A DNA stretch of 64,000 nt from 2-02-FULL-66-14 sp037443705 (lineage in GTDB: Bacteria; Pseudomonadota; Gammaproteobacteria; Burkholderiales; SG8-39). Below are positions 54,242-63,714 of the stretch, in pieces. The number at the start of each line of letters is the position of its first letter. The stretch's first letter is position 1. Location: NCBI GenBank assembly GCA_037443705.1, contig JBBINV010000005.1:1-64000 (forward strand). The letters run 5' to 3'. The notes under the pieces are model-generated. The model worked only from the letters and a program-made list of their open reading frames with translations, made no database searches and was not told the origin of the DNA. A program made the translations under genes and the position numbers.

Positions 54242-55200
54242 GTCCGTGCGAGAACGGGCGCGTGCAGTTCGAGCGTCGCCACGATATCGGCCCCGCGCTG
54301 CCCGATATTGAGGGATGCGCCCTCGAGCGGCAGCAGCGACCGGACCAGCCCGAGACCGGCGCCGTTGCCGACGCCGGAGGCGAAGTCGAACCCCTCCGGC
54401 ACGCGCCCGGGGTTCGTCACGCGCAGCGTAGCGGCTTCCCCTTCGCGCGACAAGTGTGCGCGCACCGGGGCGCGCGCGGCGCGGTCGCGGTGCTTCACCG
54501 CGTTGGTGAGCAATTCGTGGATGACGAGGGCGATCGCCACCGCCTCGCCCTCCGAGAGCACGATCCTGCGCTCCGGCGGCACGCGCACCTCGATCCCGGC
54601 GCCGTGCAGCTCCTGCACCGAGCGCGCGACCGCCTCGAGCACTTCGCACAGTTGGACGTTCACCTTGCCGGGCTGCGCGTGAAGCCCATGGATCGTCGCG
54701 ATCGCGCTCACCTGCCCGATCGCCTCGCGCAGGTACGGCGCGCACTCGGGCGAGCGGCTCGCGTGCATCGCAAGGAGCCCCACCACACCCTGGAGATTGT
54801 TCTTTATCCGGTGGTGCACCTCGCGGATCAGGGTGCTGCGCTGCATCGCCTCGCCGAGGCGCTGTTCGGTGACGTCTTCGCACAGCCCGAGCATCAGCTC
54901 GGCGCCGGCGCGGCGCGCAACGCGGAAGCCCCGAGTCCGGATCCAGCGGACCTCGCCGTCGGCGCGCCGGATCGGGTACTCGACCTCCCAGCCGCCGTTC
55001 GGCGCTTGCGGCCGCTCGATAGCCGCGCGCACTCGTTCGAGATGCTCGGGCAGCACCTGCTTCGTCCAGGACAGCGGGTCGGCGTAGAGCGTATCGGGCG
55101 GCACGCCCCACATGCGCGCATAGGCGGGACTGACGTAGTAGAAGCGCATGCCGTCCACTGAGCGGATCCAGACCACGTCGCGCATCCGATCGGCGACCAT
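54238..55200 (-). CDS. PAS-HisKA_2 sensor histidine kinase
   Basis: A soluble kinase of about 320 residues. A PAS domain (VVWIRSVDGMRFYYVSPAYA, WEVEYPIRRADGEVRWIRTR) precedes the HisKA_2 phospho-acceptor block LIREVHHRIKNNLQGVVGLL, with His130 the likely site, and an ATPase domain (HELLTNAVKHRDRA, GLGLVRSLLPLEG). The ATG at 55200 cuts into the PAS domain, and the frame is open back to a CTG at 55254 that shares CTGA with the upstream stop and has GGAGGGGG before it. Translation may therefore start at that CTG, giving 338 residues. Confidence 0.88.
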   Translation of the reverse strand: MVADRMRDVVWIRSVDGMRFYYVSPAYARMWGVPPDTLYADPLSWTKQVLPEHLERVRAAIERPQAPNGGWEVEYPIRRADGEVRWIRTRGFRVARRAGAELMLGLCEDVTEQRLGEAMQRSTLIREVHHRIKNNLQGVVGLLAMHASRSPECAPYLREAIGQVSAIATIHGLHAQPGKVNVQLCEVLEAVARSVQELHGAGIEVRVPPERRIVLSEGEAVAIALVIHELLTNAVKHRDRAARAPVRAHLSREGEAATLRVTNPGRVPEGFDFASGVGNGAGLGLVRSLLPLEGASLNIGQRGADIVATLELHAPVLART

Positions 55201-55250
55201 GCGGAACCATTCGCCGATCTGCGCGTCGTCCTCCGCGGGGAAGGCGGGGC

Positions 55251-57755
55251 TCAGGCCCCCCTCCTCGGCAGCGCGAAGCAGAAGGCCGCACCTTTGTCGC
55301 GCGCCGCGCTCGCCCACACGCGGCCGCCGTGGCGCTCGATGACGCGCCGCACGATCGCGAGGCCCAGGCCGTTCCCGGGGAACTCCTTCTCGCTGTGCAG
55401 CCGCTGGCAAAGGCCGAAGAGCTTGGGCGCGAACGCCATGTCGAACCCGACCCCGTTGTCCTGCACGCAGACCACGGTCTCGTGCGGCCCGGAGCCCCGC
55501 GGCTCGAGCGCGATCTCCGCCGGATCGCGCGGCGCGGAGTACTTCCAGGCGTTGTCGAAAAGGTTCGCGAGCACGATGCGCATCAGCCCGGGATCGGCGA
55601 ACGCGCGGATGCCGGGCTCGATTTTCCAGACGACGTTCCTCGCCGGCTCTCGCGCGCGCAGCTCCTCGGCGAGCTGGCGCGCGAGCGCCGAAAGGTCGAT
55701 CTCGCGCGGCCGCAGCTCCTCGCGCCCCAGGCGAAACAGCTTCAGCATGTCGCCGATCAGCGCCCCTACGCGCTCGCTCGAAGCCGCGATCCGCTCGAGG
55801 TAATGGCGCGCCTCGGCCGGCATGGCTTCGGCGTGCTCGCGCGCGAGCAGCGTGCTGAAGCCCGCGATCGCGCGAAGCGGCGCGCGCAGGTCGTGCGACA
55901 GCGAGTACGAGAACGATTCGAGCTCCCGGTTGGCGGCCTCGAGCTCGCGGGTGCGCTCGGCGATCCGCGAGCCGAGCTCGGCGCGCGCGGCGGCGGTTTC
56001 CTGCTGCAGCCGCCAGCGCTCGATCGCCATCTCGGCGAGCGAGCCGCAGCGCCGGATCGCCGCCCATTCGGATTCGCTCGGCGCGCGCGCTTCCGGCAGG
56101 TAGAGCTCGATCACGCCGAGCGCGCGGCCGCTTCCGTTCAGGATCGGGACCGACCAGCAGGCGCGCACCTGCTCGAGCGCGGCGAGCCCGGGATTGCCGC
56201 GCCACAGCGGGTCCTCCGGCCCCTCGAGCGAGATCACCGGCTTCATCCCGTAGAGGGCCCAGCCGCAGGTCCCGGTCTCCGGCCCGAGCGCAAGCCCCAC
56301 CATGCGGCGGCGGTAGTCCTCGGGCAGGCTCGGCGCGGCGAGAAGTCCCACCTGAGGCCCTTCGGCGCCCGTGGCGAGGATCGCGCAATGCGCGTCCCGG
56401 CACGCGGATTCGAGAAACGCGGCGATCCGGCTGAGGACATTGTCCAGGCGCGTGCCGTGCGCCACGGCGGCGAGCAGCGCGTCGAGCTCATGCGCACCGC
56501 CCTGGCCGCGCCCATCCGGCTCGCGCGCGACGACGACCATGAAATCCTTGCCGAGCCAGCGCGAGGCCGACACCTTGAGCGCGACGCGGACCTCGCTGCC
56601 GTCCTTGCGCCGCCAGGCCGCCTCGCCGGGATAGCTTTCGGTTTCGCCGCGCACCACTCGCTCGTAGCGCTTGCGGCGCTCCTCGTCGCCGAGCGCGGGA
56701 TGGATGTCGCGCGGGCCGAGCATCAGCAGCTCCTCCCGCGTGTAGCCGAGCAGGCCGCAGGCGCTCGCGTTGACGTCGACGAACCGCAGCGTGCGCACGT
56801 CGACGAGGAACACCGCCTCGTCGATCGTGTCCACCGCCTGGCGCAGCCGGCTCTGCGATTCCTGCGCCGCGACGCGCTGCGTCGCCTCGTTGAGCGCGAC
56901 CATCAGGCGGCTCGCGCCGTGGTAGCGCAGCTTCTCGATCGAGACCTCGAAATGGCGGGGGCCGGCGCCGGTTTCCGCGCGCAGCAACCAGTCGCGCACC
57001 GCGAGACCCTCGTCGCGCACCTGCGCGGCGAGGCGCGCGAGCCCCGGCACCGGCACCAGGTCGTCGGCGAGCTCAAGGCCGACCAGGTCCTCCGGAAGCA
57101 CGCCGAACAGGTTGCAGAAGGCGCGATTCGCGGACTCGATCGCGAGCCGCTCGTCGAGCACCACGATTCCGAGCGGGCGCGTGGCGACGATCTGCGCCGC
57201 GTAGGCGTGCGCCTCGTCGAGCGCCCGGCGGTCCTCGTAGTGGTACGCCTCGAGCGCGATCTCCATGTCGAACAGCACCATCTTGAGCAGCGCATCGAGA
57301 ACCAGGATGAACCTTTCACCGGTGCCGATCTCGCGGGGAAGCCACCGGATCAGGCACGCGAGATATTTCCGGTACGCGCCGATGTACCACTTAGGCTCGA
57401 CTCCCATCCGGTAGTGGATCAGTCCGATCCGGAGGCGACTTTCGACGTAGGCGCGGTCGATTCGGCCCTCCACAAGCGCGTCGAAATAGGCGCGGCGAGT
57501 CCGGCGCAACTCGGCCTTGCCCTCGGGGTCCTGCGGCAGACGGGCGCTCGTCTGAGGAAACGAGTAGAGGAAGTCGTAGAACTCGCCGATCATGGCGTCC
57601 CGCAATCCGTGCAAGACGTCCCGCTCCGCGCGCAAGCGCGCGAGATCGTCGTCCGTCAACTCCAGGTATGCAAGCCGCGCGGCAAGCTCCGCCTCGTCCA
57701 ACCCGATCTCGTCCCGCACCCTGTACGCCGCCACATCGCGAATCGGCTCGTCCAC
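55251..57755 (-). CDS. Globin-coupled histidine kinase
   Basis: An 834-residue soluble kinase. The N-terminal 175 residues are a globin sensor domain with the proximal His114 in RIGLIHYRMGVEPKWYIGAY, the haem-binding pattern of globin-coupled sensors; it should bind O2. Two PAS domains (about 190-295 and 300-415), a GAF domain (about 425-585), a coiled coil (ELGSRIAERTRELEAANREL), HisKA (His621 in SLSHDLRAPLRAI) and an ATPase domain (LFDNAWKY, GNGLGLAIVRRVI) follow. GTG 57755 is preferred because GGAGGAGG lies seven bases upstream; a TTG six bases earlier is too close to it. It is the first gene of a four-gene signalling operon. Confidence 0.92.
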   Translation of the reverse strand: MDEPIRDVAAYRVRDEIGLDEAELAARLAYLELTDDDLARLRAERDVLHGLRDAMIGEFYDFLYSFPQTSARLPQDPEGKAELRRTRRAYFDALVEGRIDRAYVESRLRIGLIHYRMGVEPKWYIGAYRKYLACLIRWLPREIGTGERFILVLDALLKMVLFDMEIALEAYHYEDRRALDEAHAYAAQIVATRPLGIVVLDERLAIESANRAFCNLFGVLPEDLVGLELADDLVPVPGLARLAAQVRDEGLAVRDWLLRAETGAGPRHFEVSIEKLRYHGASRLMVALNEATQRVAAQESQSRLRQAVDTIDEAVFLVDVRTLRFVDVNASACGLLGYTREELLMLGPRDIHPALGDEERRKRYERVVRGETESYPGEAAWRRKDGSEVRVALKVSASRWLGKDFMVVVAREPDGRGQGGAHELDALLAAVAHGTRLDNVLSRIAAFLESACRDAHCAILATGAEGPQVGLLAAPSLPEDYRRRMVGLALGPETGTCGWALYGMKPVISLEGPEDPLWRGNPGLAALEQVRACWSVPILNGSGRALGVIELYLPEARAPSESEWAAIRRCGSLAEMAIERWRLQQETAAARAELGSRIAERTRELEAANRELESFSYSLSHDLRAPLRAIAGFSTLLAREHAEAMPAEARHYLERIAASSERVGALIGDMLKLFRLGREELRPREIDLSALARQLAEELRAREPARNVVWKIEPGIRAFADPGLMRIVLANLFDNAWKYSAPRDPAEIALEPRGSGPHETVVCVQDNGVGFDMAFAPKLFGLCQRLHSEKEFPGNGLGLAIVRRVIERHGGRVWASAARDKGAAFCFALPRRGA

Positions 57756-57926
57756 GCGCAACCCTCCTCCCGGCCGGTGCCGGCTCCTTCGTCTGCATCA
57801 AGCGGGGACAGGGCCTGACTCAAGGATCGGCGGCCGGCTGGTTCGGGGCGGCCGCCGTACGTGCTCCTTCTGGGTACCATAATGCTAGAGGAAACCCGCT
57901 TGATCAACGTCAAGAACTGCACGCAA

Positions 57927-59411
57927 ATGCGACCTCTTTTCATCCTATGGGTCGCCTTGCTCGGCGCGCTCGGCGGCTGCGCGGGGACCGGAGAGTTCTT
58001 CCGCGATGCCGGAGCGCCGCCCGCGCCGCAGCCGCGCGCGCTCGCCGGCTGGCCCTATCGCGAGCTCTGGAACGGCGTCGTGTTCAACGGCGCGAAGGTC
58101 GGGTTCACGCGCCTGGCGCTCGCGCCCGCTGCGGACGCGCCCGGGCGCTGGGATATCGAGTCCGAGGCGGCGCTCAGGATCCGCTTCCTCGGCATCGACA
58201 AGCGGGTGAGCCTGCGCGCGCGCGACCGCGTGCGCGACGATCTCACGCTCGAGCGCTTCGACTACGCCTACGAGCTCGACGGCAGCCCGCTCGCGGTGTC
58301 GGGCGAGTCCGATGGACGAATCATGGACATGAATGTCGCCGCCAGCGGAGTGCGAGAGGAGAAACGGCTTTTTCTCCAGTCCCCCGTCTATCCGCAAAGC
58401 GCGCTCGCGCTGCTCCCGGTGGCGAAGGGGCTCGCGGTGGGGCGCACGGACCGGTTCACGGTGCTCCAGGGCGAGACGCAGGCGCTCGTGGAGACGACCC
58501 AGAGCACGCTCGCGTACGAGACCAGCACCCTGTTCGAGGGTCCGGCGTTCAGGATCGAGACCCGGTTGCTGGGCCTCGAGACCACGACCTGGATCGCGCC
58601 GGACGGACGGCCGGTGTTCGAGCTCGCGCTCCACGGCACCCTGATCTCGGCGCTCGAGCCCGAGGACGAGGCGAAGCGATACCTGGTGGCGGCGAGCCTC
58701 AACAAGGACGAGGCGCTCGTCGAATTCAGCCTCCTGCGGACGCCGCCCCTCGAGAATCCACGGGCGATCTCGCGGCTGGAGATCGAGCTTTCGGGCCTGC
58801 CGCCGGGGCTCGCGGTGCCAAGCGAGCCGGGCCAGGAATGCCGGCGCGAGGATTCGCGGGTGAGCTGTATCGTCGACCGTCAAGCCCCGACCCTTTCCCG
58901 ACCCGACGGCAGGCGGGCCAGGTATCTCGAGCCCACCTTGTCGGTCCCGAGCACCCACGGCGAGATCGCCTCGCTCGCGCGGAGCATTGCCGGCAGCGCG
59001 TCCGACGGCGAGGAACGGCTCGCAAGGCTGCTCGCGTGGATTGACGCCAACATCGCCAAGGAGGCGGTCGACGTGTTCACCGCGGCCGACGTGCTGCGCG
59101 AGCGCCGCGCCGAATGCCAGGGAAACGCCTACCTGCTCGCGGCATTCGCGCGCGCGCTCGGGCTTCCCGCGCGCGTGGTGAACGGCATCGTGTACTCCGG
59201 GACGCACGGCGGGTTCCTCTACCACACCTGGAACGAGATCTGGCTGGAGGGCAAGGGCTGGCGCGCCGCCGACCCTACCTTCGGCCAGGCGCGAGCGGAC
59301 GCCACGCACCTCAAGCTCCTGGAGGGGGAGTCGCCGCTCGAGCTCGCGCCGCTCGTCGGCATGGTCGGGAAAGCGCGCATCGACTCGGTCCGCGCCCTCT
59401 CGCGCTGGTAG
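57927..59411 (+). CDS. Transglutaminase-like lipoprotein
   Basis: A 494-residue protein with a lipoprotein signal (MRPLFILWVALLGALGGCAG, lipidated Cys18). The C-terminal 200 residues are a transglutaminase/protease-like domain with the catalytic Cys in RRAECQGNAYLLAAFARALG, His in FLYHTWNEIW and Asp in AADPTFGQ. The first 280 residues have no recognised domain. It could be a periplasmic peptidase. ATG 57927 is chosen because it starts the signal peptide; earlier in-frame ATGs exist at 57861 and 57882. Confidence 0.87.
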   Translation: MRPLFILWVALLGALGGCAGTGEFFRDAGAPPAPQPRALAGWPYRELWNGVVFNGAKVGFTRLALAPAADAPGRWDIESEAALRIRFLGIDKRVSLRARDRVRDDLTLERFDYAYELDGSPLAVSGESDGRIMDMNVAASGVREEKRLFLQSPVYPQSALALLPVAKGLAVGRTDRFTVLQGETQALVETTQSTLAYETSTLFEGPAFRIETRLLGLETTTWIAPDGRPVFELALHGTLISALEPEDEAKRYLVAASLNKDEALVEFSLLRTPPLENPRAISRLEIELSGLPPGLAVPSEPGQECRREDSRVSCIVDRQAPTLSRPDGRRARYLEPTLSVPSTHGEIASLARSIAGSASDGEERLARLLAWIDANIAKEAVDVFTAADVLRERRAECQGNAYLLAAFARALGLPARVVNGIVYSGTHGGFLYHTWNEIWLEGKGWRAADPTFGQARADATHLKLLEGESPLELAPLVGMVGKARIDSVRALSRW

Positions 59412-59426
59412 AATGCGCCGCTCGGC

Positions 59427-59963
59427 ATGAAGTTCCTGTTCGACCTCTTCCCGGTCATCCTCTTTTTCGTCGCCTTCAAGCTGGCCGGCATCTACGTCGC
59501 CACCGCAGTCGCGATCGCCGCCACGTTCCTGCAGATCGGCTGGCTGGCGATCCGGAAGAAGAAGATCGACATGATGCTCTGGGCGAGCCTCGGGATCATC
59601 GTGGTGTTCGGCGGGGCGACCCTGCTGCTCCGGGACGAGACCTTCATCAAGTGGAAGCCCACGGTGCTTTACTGGCTCTTCGGCGCGGTGCTTGCGATCG
59701 CCGAGCTCGCGTTCCGGCGCAACCTCATCCGCGCCATGCTCTCGGAGCAGGTGCGGCTGCCCGGCCCGGTGTGGGCCCGGCTCAACTGGAGCTGGATCGG
59801 GTTCTTCGCCGCGATGGGAGGCCTGAACCTCTACGTCGCCTACAATTTCTCCACCGACCTGTGGGTGAGCTTCAAGCTGTTCGGCGGCGTGGGGCTGATG
59901 CTGCTGTTCGTCATTGCGCAGGCGGTGTTCCTCGCGCGCCATCTCGAGGAGCCCAGGCCGTGA
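59427..59963 (+). CDS. yciB: Inner membrane septation protein A
   Basis: A 178-residue membrane protein with about five helices. It begins MKFLFDLFPVILFFVAFKLA and contains the family's GATLLLRDETFIKWKPTVLY and LNLYVAYNFSTDLWVSFKLF. YciB/IspZ is linked to septation and envelope integrity. The stop shares GTGA with the bolA start, an order common in Betaproteobacteria. Confidence 0.95.
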   Translation: MKFLFDLFPVILFFVAFKLAGIYVATAVAIAATFLQIGWLAIRKKKIDMMLWASLGIIVVFGGATLLLRDETFIKWKPTVLYWLFGAVLAIAELAFRRNLIRAMLSEQVRLPGPVWARLNWSWIGFFAAMGGLNLYVAYNFSTDLWVSFKLFGGVGLMLLFVIAQAVFLARHLEEPRP

Positions 59964-60232
59964 GCTTCGCCGACGAGATGCGCCGCAGGCTCCAGGCGCT
60001 CGCGCCGGAAAGGCTCGAGCTCCTCGACGAGAGCGCGCAGCACGCGGGCCACGCGGGCTCCCGCCCCGGCGGCAATACCCACTGGCGGCTCCTGATCGTG
60101 TCGAGCGCGTTCTCCGGCAAGCCCACGGTGGCGCGCCACCGCATGGTCTACGCGGCGCTCGGCGAGCTGATGAACGATCCGATCCATGCGCTCGCGATCA
60201 CGGCCCGCGCGCCGGGCGAACCTGGCGCATAA
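59960..60232 (+). CDS. bolA: BolA-family protein
   Basis: A 90-residue BolA fold with a conserved His region (SAQHAGHAGSRPGGNTHWRL, then GKPTVARHRMVYAALGELM). BolA proteins pair with monothiol glutaredoxins in iron-sulfur handling or act in stress-linked morphology. GTG start overlaps the yciB stop. Confidence 0.94.
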   Translation: MSFADEMRRRLQALAPERLELLDESAQHAGHAGSRPGGNTHWRLLIVSSAFSGKPTVARHRMVYAALGELMNDPIHALAITARAPGEPGA

Positions 60233-60273
60233 TGCCCCGGATTTCTTCGAAGAATTCTTCTGAAAGGCAAACG

Positions 60274-61062
60274 ATGAAACTGCCGATCCTCGCCGCGGCG
60301 CTCGCCGCCCTGCCCACCCTCGCGGCGGCGCAGGCCCCCGCGCCCGAGAAAGGGCCGCTCGCGACCGTCAACGGCGTCGCGGTGCCGCGCGAGCGCATGG
60401 AGTTCATGATCAAGCAGCAGGCCGCGCGCGGAACGCCGGACAACCCGCAGATCCGGACCCAGCTGCGCGAGGAGCTGATCAACCGCGAGGTGCTCCTGCA
60501 GGAGGCGACCCGCACCGGCATCGCCAGGAGCCGCGACGTACAGACGCAGCTCGAGCTCGCGCGCCAGGAGGTCATCGTACAGGCGTACCTGCGCAGCTAC
60601 CTCGAGAAGAACCCGGTGAGCGACGCCGAGATCCAGTCCGAGTACGACCGCGCCAAGGCCCAGACCGGCACCACCGAGTACAAGGCGCGCCACATCCTGG
60701 TGGAGACCGAGGACGAGGCGAAACGCCTGATCGCGGAGCTGAAGAAAGGGGCCAAGTTCGAGGAGCTGGCGCAGAAGCACTCCAGGGACTCGAACAAGGA
60801 CCGCGGCGGGGACCTCGGCTGGAACGTGCCCGGGATCTACGACAAGACCTTCGCGGAGGCGATGGTCAAGCTCGAGAAGGGCAGGATGACGGAAGCGCCG
60901 GTGCAGACCCGCTTCGGTTTCCACGTGATCCGCCTGGACGACGTGCGCCCGGTCAAGTTCCCCGCGCTCGCCGAGGTAAAGGGCCGCATCCAGCAGCGCC
61001 TGACGCAGATCAGAATCGAGAAGCTGGTGTCGGACCTGCGCGGAAAGGCGAAGGTCGAGTAG
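60274..61062 (+). CDS. Parvulin-type peptidyl-prolyl isomerase, exported
   Basis: A 262-residue periplasmic foldase. A signal peptide (MKLPILAAALAALPTLAAAQ) is followed by a SurA/PrsA-like N-terminal helical part and a parvulin rotamase domain at about 135-240 (YKARHILVETEDEAKRLIAE, HSRDSNKDRGGDLGWNVPGI, VQTRFGFHVIRLDD). It probably assists outer-membrane or secreted protein folding. GAAAGG precedes the ATG. Confidence 0.93.
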   Translation: MKLPILAAALAALPTLAAAQAPAPEKGPLATVNGVAVPRERMEFMIKQQAARGTPDNPQIRTQLREELINREVLLQEATRTGIARSRDVQTQLELARQEVIVQAYLRSYLEKNPVSDAEIQSEYDRAKAQTGTTEYKARHILVETEDEAKRLIAELKKGAKFEELAQKHSRDSNKDRGGDLGWNVPGIYDKTFAEAMVKLEKGRMTEAPVQTRFGFHVIRLDDVRPVKFPALAEVKGRIQQRLTQIRIEKLVSDLRGKAKVE

Positions 61063-61066
61063 CCGC

Positions 61067-61945
61067 TCAGCGCTTCGCGAGCGCGAGGAGCACCGCGCCG
61101 AGCGCGCCGCTCGCGACGAGCGCGGCGCCCAGCGCGAGGTACGCCACCGCGCCCAGCACGAAGCCGCTCTCGGGCGAATAACCCGAAAGCCCGAAGAGCG
61201 CGGCGTACGCCGCCTCGCGCACCCCGATGCCCTGGACCGTGGCGGGCACCGCCCGGGCGATCTCGGCCGCCGTCGCTACGGCGAGCAGCGTGTACCACGG
61301 GATCTCGATCCCGAGGCGCAGCGCCGCGAATTGCACGACCGCGAGCCAGAGCGCGAGCGCCGCGAGCGACAGCGCGAGCGGCCCGGCGTTGCCGCGCGCC
61401 GTGCCGTCCTCGATCGCTTCACGAAGCCGTTCGTTCCAGTTCCCCGGGAGGGGGATGCGTCGAATCAGGGACGGAAGCAGACCCATCCCCGCGAGACCCA
61501 GCACCGCGGCGGCCCCGAGAGCGCGCCACGACGCGGAGCCCGCGCCGGCGAGCTCCATCGCCGCGACGCCGAGCGCGAGCCCGGCGAGCATCGAGGCGAG
61601 GCCGAGCAGCCGCTCGCGCACCAGGATCGCGACGAGCGCGAGGTCGCCGGTCCGGCCGCCACGCAAGGCAAAGAACCGGTAGACGTCGCCGCCGATGTTG
61701 CCCGGCGAGACCGCGTTGGCAAGGTTGGCGTAGAGGTAGCGCGCGGTGCCCGCGCGGCCGCCGCCCGAAAGGAGATGCCAGCGCGCCGCGAGCGGCGCGA
61801 ACGTCGTGCACGCGAGCAGCACCGCCGCAGCCACCGCCCCCGGCGTGAGCCGCGCCGCGGCTTCGGCGAGCCTGGGCCAGTCGAGGAGCCAGAGCGCGGC
61901 CGCGAGGAGCGCGATGCCCGCGAGCCACCTGGCGAGCGTCTTCAC
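61067..61945 (-). CDS. Lysylphosphatidylglycerol synthase-like membrane protein (UPF0104)
   Basis: A 292-residue membrane protein with seven or eight helices. The family motif ARYLYANLANAVSPGNIGGDVYRFFALR and the late AIVQGIGVREA-type segment (VPATVQGIGVREAAYAALFG) are present. Such flippase-like proteins sit next to glycan genes. GTG start overlaps the methyltransferase stop, and its end is four bases from the convergent isomerase. Confidence 0.85.
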   Translation of the reverse strand: MKTLARWLAGIALLAAALWLLDWPRLAEAAARLTPGAVAAAVLLACTTFAPLAARWHLLSGGGRAGTARYLYANLANAVSPGNIGGDVYRFFALRGGRTGDLALVAILVRERLLGLASMLAGLALGVAAMELAGAGSASWRALGAAAVLGLAGMGLLPSLIRRIPLPGNWNERLREAIEDGTARGNAGPLALSLAALALWLAVVQFAALRLGIEIPWYTLLAVATAAEIARAVPATVQGIGVREAAYAALFGLSGYSPESGFVLGAVAYLALGAALVASGALGAVLLALAKR

Positions 61946-62652
61946 GCCGCGCGTCCGTAGACCGTCAGCAGGTGCCGCGGCTGCATGAAGCTCGCGTGCG
62001 GCGCGGGCTCGCCTTCGCGCCACGCGAGGCCGTGGGCGCGCGCTTGCTCGCGCAATCCCGGCCCCTCGCAGCGTCTCGGCAGGAGATAAAGGTACGGAAC
62101 GCGCTCCCTGAGAAATGCCTCGTCTGTCTCTCCGTGGATCAGAAGAGCGATTCTCAACGCGATCGCATCCAGCCACCGGCCCCGGATCGACGCGAGCACG
62201 CGCCGCACGAGCCAGAGCATCCGGTTGCAGGGACCGCAGTCCGGGAGCGAGGCGATGAGCAGCCCGCCCGGCGCAAGATCGGCCGCGAGCTTCGCGAGGA
62301 GCATCCCGGTCGGCGCTTCGATCAGGTGCAGCGCCGAGTCGCTCACGATGACATCGAAGGGTCCGGCGTCGAAGCGCAGGTAGTCGGCGCACGAGAATTC
62401 GATCCGTTTCGCGTCGAACCGTCCGGCGCGCGCGCGCTCGATGTTCGCCGCCGACAGATCGATTCCGCGAAAGCTCGCCTGCGGCATTCTTTCGGCGAGC
62501 GCGAAGACATGCGCGCCGGTGCCGCAGCCGATGTCGAGAACCCGCAGGCTCGCGCCGGCGTCGACCCGGCGCACGACCGCATCCGCGAACCACGCCGCGC
62601 GCGCGGCGGGCGCGCCGAAGGTCGATCCGGCGAAGGGCGCGGCGCCGCTCAC
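61942..62652 (-). CDS. SAM-dependent methyltransferase
   Basis: A 236-residue class I methyltransferase. The SAM-binding motif I is VLDIGCGTGAHVFAL, with FRGIDLSAANIERAR and FDVIVSDSALHLIEAP after it. The sequence fits type 11/12 trans-aconitate-like methyltransferases, but the substrate is unknown. GTG start overlaps the deacetylase stop by four bases, placing it in the surface-glycan operon. Confidence 0.88.
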   Translation of the reverse strand: MSGAAPFAGSTFGAPAARAAWFADAVVRRVDAGASLRVLDIGCGTGAHVFALAERMPQASFRGIDLSAANIERARAGRFDAKRIEFSCADYLRFDAGPFDVIVSDSALHLIEAPTGMLLAKLAADLAPGGLLIASLPDCGPCNRMLWLVRRVLASIRGRWLDAIALRIALLIHGETDEAFLRERVPYLYLLPRRCEGPGLREQARAHGLAWREGEPAPHASFMQPRHLLTVYGRAA

Positions 62653-63668
62653 AGCCCGGCGCGCTCGAGCACCTGCGCCGGGCTCGAGAACGCGAGATGG
62701 CCGGACGCGCGCACGTGCGAGAGGAAGTCGCGGTAGGCCGCGCGCATGTCCGGATTGCCCGAGAAGCGCGCCTCGCAGTGCGTGAGCAGCACCACCACGC
62801 CGCCCGAGCGCGCGATCGCGTCCGCGCACTCGATCCACAGGCGCGCGATCTCGCTCGCGCGGTAGCCGAGGAACAGGAGCGATCCGTCGCGCGGCAGGCT
62901 CACCGGGATCTCGGGCATCCCTTCCGCGAGGAACGGGCGCGCGCTCGCGCAGCCGTTGTTCGGCACCGGGAACAGCCCGCCCGAGGTCGGGATGCTGCTG
63001 TCGTAGCGGTACAGCCCCTGCAGGTCCGCGAGCAGCGCGCGCGTGCGAAGCAGCGAGGGCGCGCGATAGCCCGCGACGCCGTAGCGGGTGATCATCTCGC
63101 GCGCGGCGTTCAGGCGCTGCGCGCGCGCGGCGGGCGCGGCGAAGGGCGTGCGGTTCGCGTGATCGTAGCCGTGCACGCCGATCTCGTGGCCGCGCGCGCG
63201 CGCCTCCGTCAGCAGCGCGTGCTCGAGCGGCCAGGCGCAAGGCACCACGAAGTTCACCGAGCGGGCGCCTGCCGCCTCCTCCATCGGCAGGAAATCGCGC
63301 GCGAGATTTTGCAGTCCCTCCGGGGAATCGAGGTCGTGGGACAGGATCACCGGCGCCGCGCCGCCCGCGAAGGGCGAGCGGGCCCCGAGCGCGTCGGCAA
63401 GGAAGTCCGCGCTCAGGTCGAGCGGCCAGACCGGAAATCGCGCCCAGGTGCCGCTGCGGCGCCGCTGCAGCCGGCCGAGCGCGCTCGCGAGAACCGATCG
63501 AAACCTCCCTGGAATCCGCTGGTACGAAAACGGCAGGCGGGAGGACGCGGGGGGCGATTCCGTGAACGCGGCGAGCGAACGAAGGTTCTGAACGATTTCC
63601 CGGTCCCCCCCTGGGACCGAACCTTCCGCAAGTGCATCCCAGACCGATTCCGGCAATGAAATGCGCAT
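62649..63668 (-). CDS. Polysaccharide deacetylase (NodB-like)
   Basis: A 339-residue NodB-fold protein. The first catalytic motif is VILSHDLDSPEGLQ (Asp-Leu-Asp), the second is EIGVHGYDHANRTPF (HxxxH-like), and a third segment RAPSLLRTRALLADL follows; the conserved C-terminal His is in LLTHCEARFSGNP. It may deacetylate a surface glycan or be a distant carbohydrate esterase. ATG 63668 is used because it begins a plausible protein; the frame is open to a GTG at 63737 that would overlap the upstream gene by 23 bases. Confidence 0.85.
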   Translation of the reverse strand: MRISLPESVWDALAEGSVPGGDREIVQNLRSLAAFTESPPASSRLPFSYQRIPGRFRSVLASALGRLQRRRSGTWARFPVWPLDLSADFLADALGARSPFAGGAAPVILSHDLDSPEGLQNLARDFLPMEEAAGARSVNFVVPCAWPLEHALLTEARARGHEIGVHGYDHANRTPFAAPAARAQRLNAAREMITRYGVAGYRAPSLLRTRALLADLQGLYRYDSSIPTSGGLFPVPNNGCASARPFLAEGMPEIPVSLPRDGSLLFLGYRASEIARLWIECADAIARSGGVVVLLTHCEARFSGNPDMRAAYRDFLSHVRASGHLAFSSPAQVLERAGL

Positions 63669-63714
63669 GCCGCGGGCCCATTCGGGGCCGGGGCCCGCCT
63701 CGATTCGCCGGCAG

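Noticed and set aside
60243..60263. Overlapping 12-base palindromes TTCTTCGAAGAA and GAAGAATTCTTC before the isomerase gene
   Set aside because: They are short and AT-rich, with no promoter elements around them; probably chance in a leader region.
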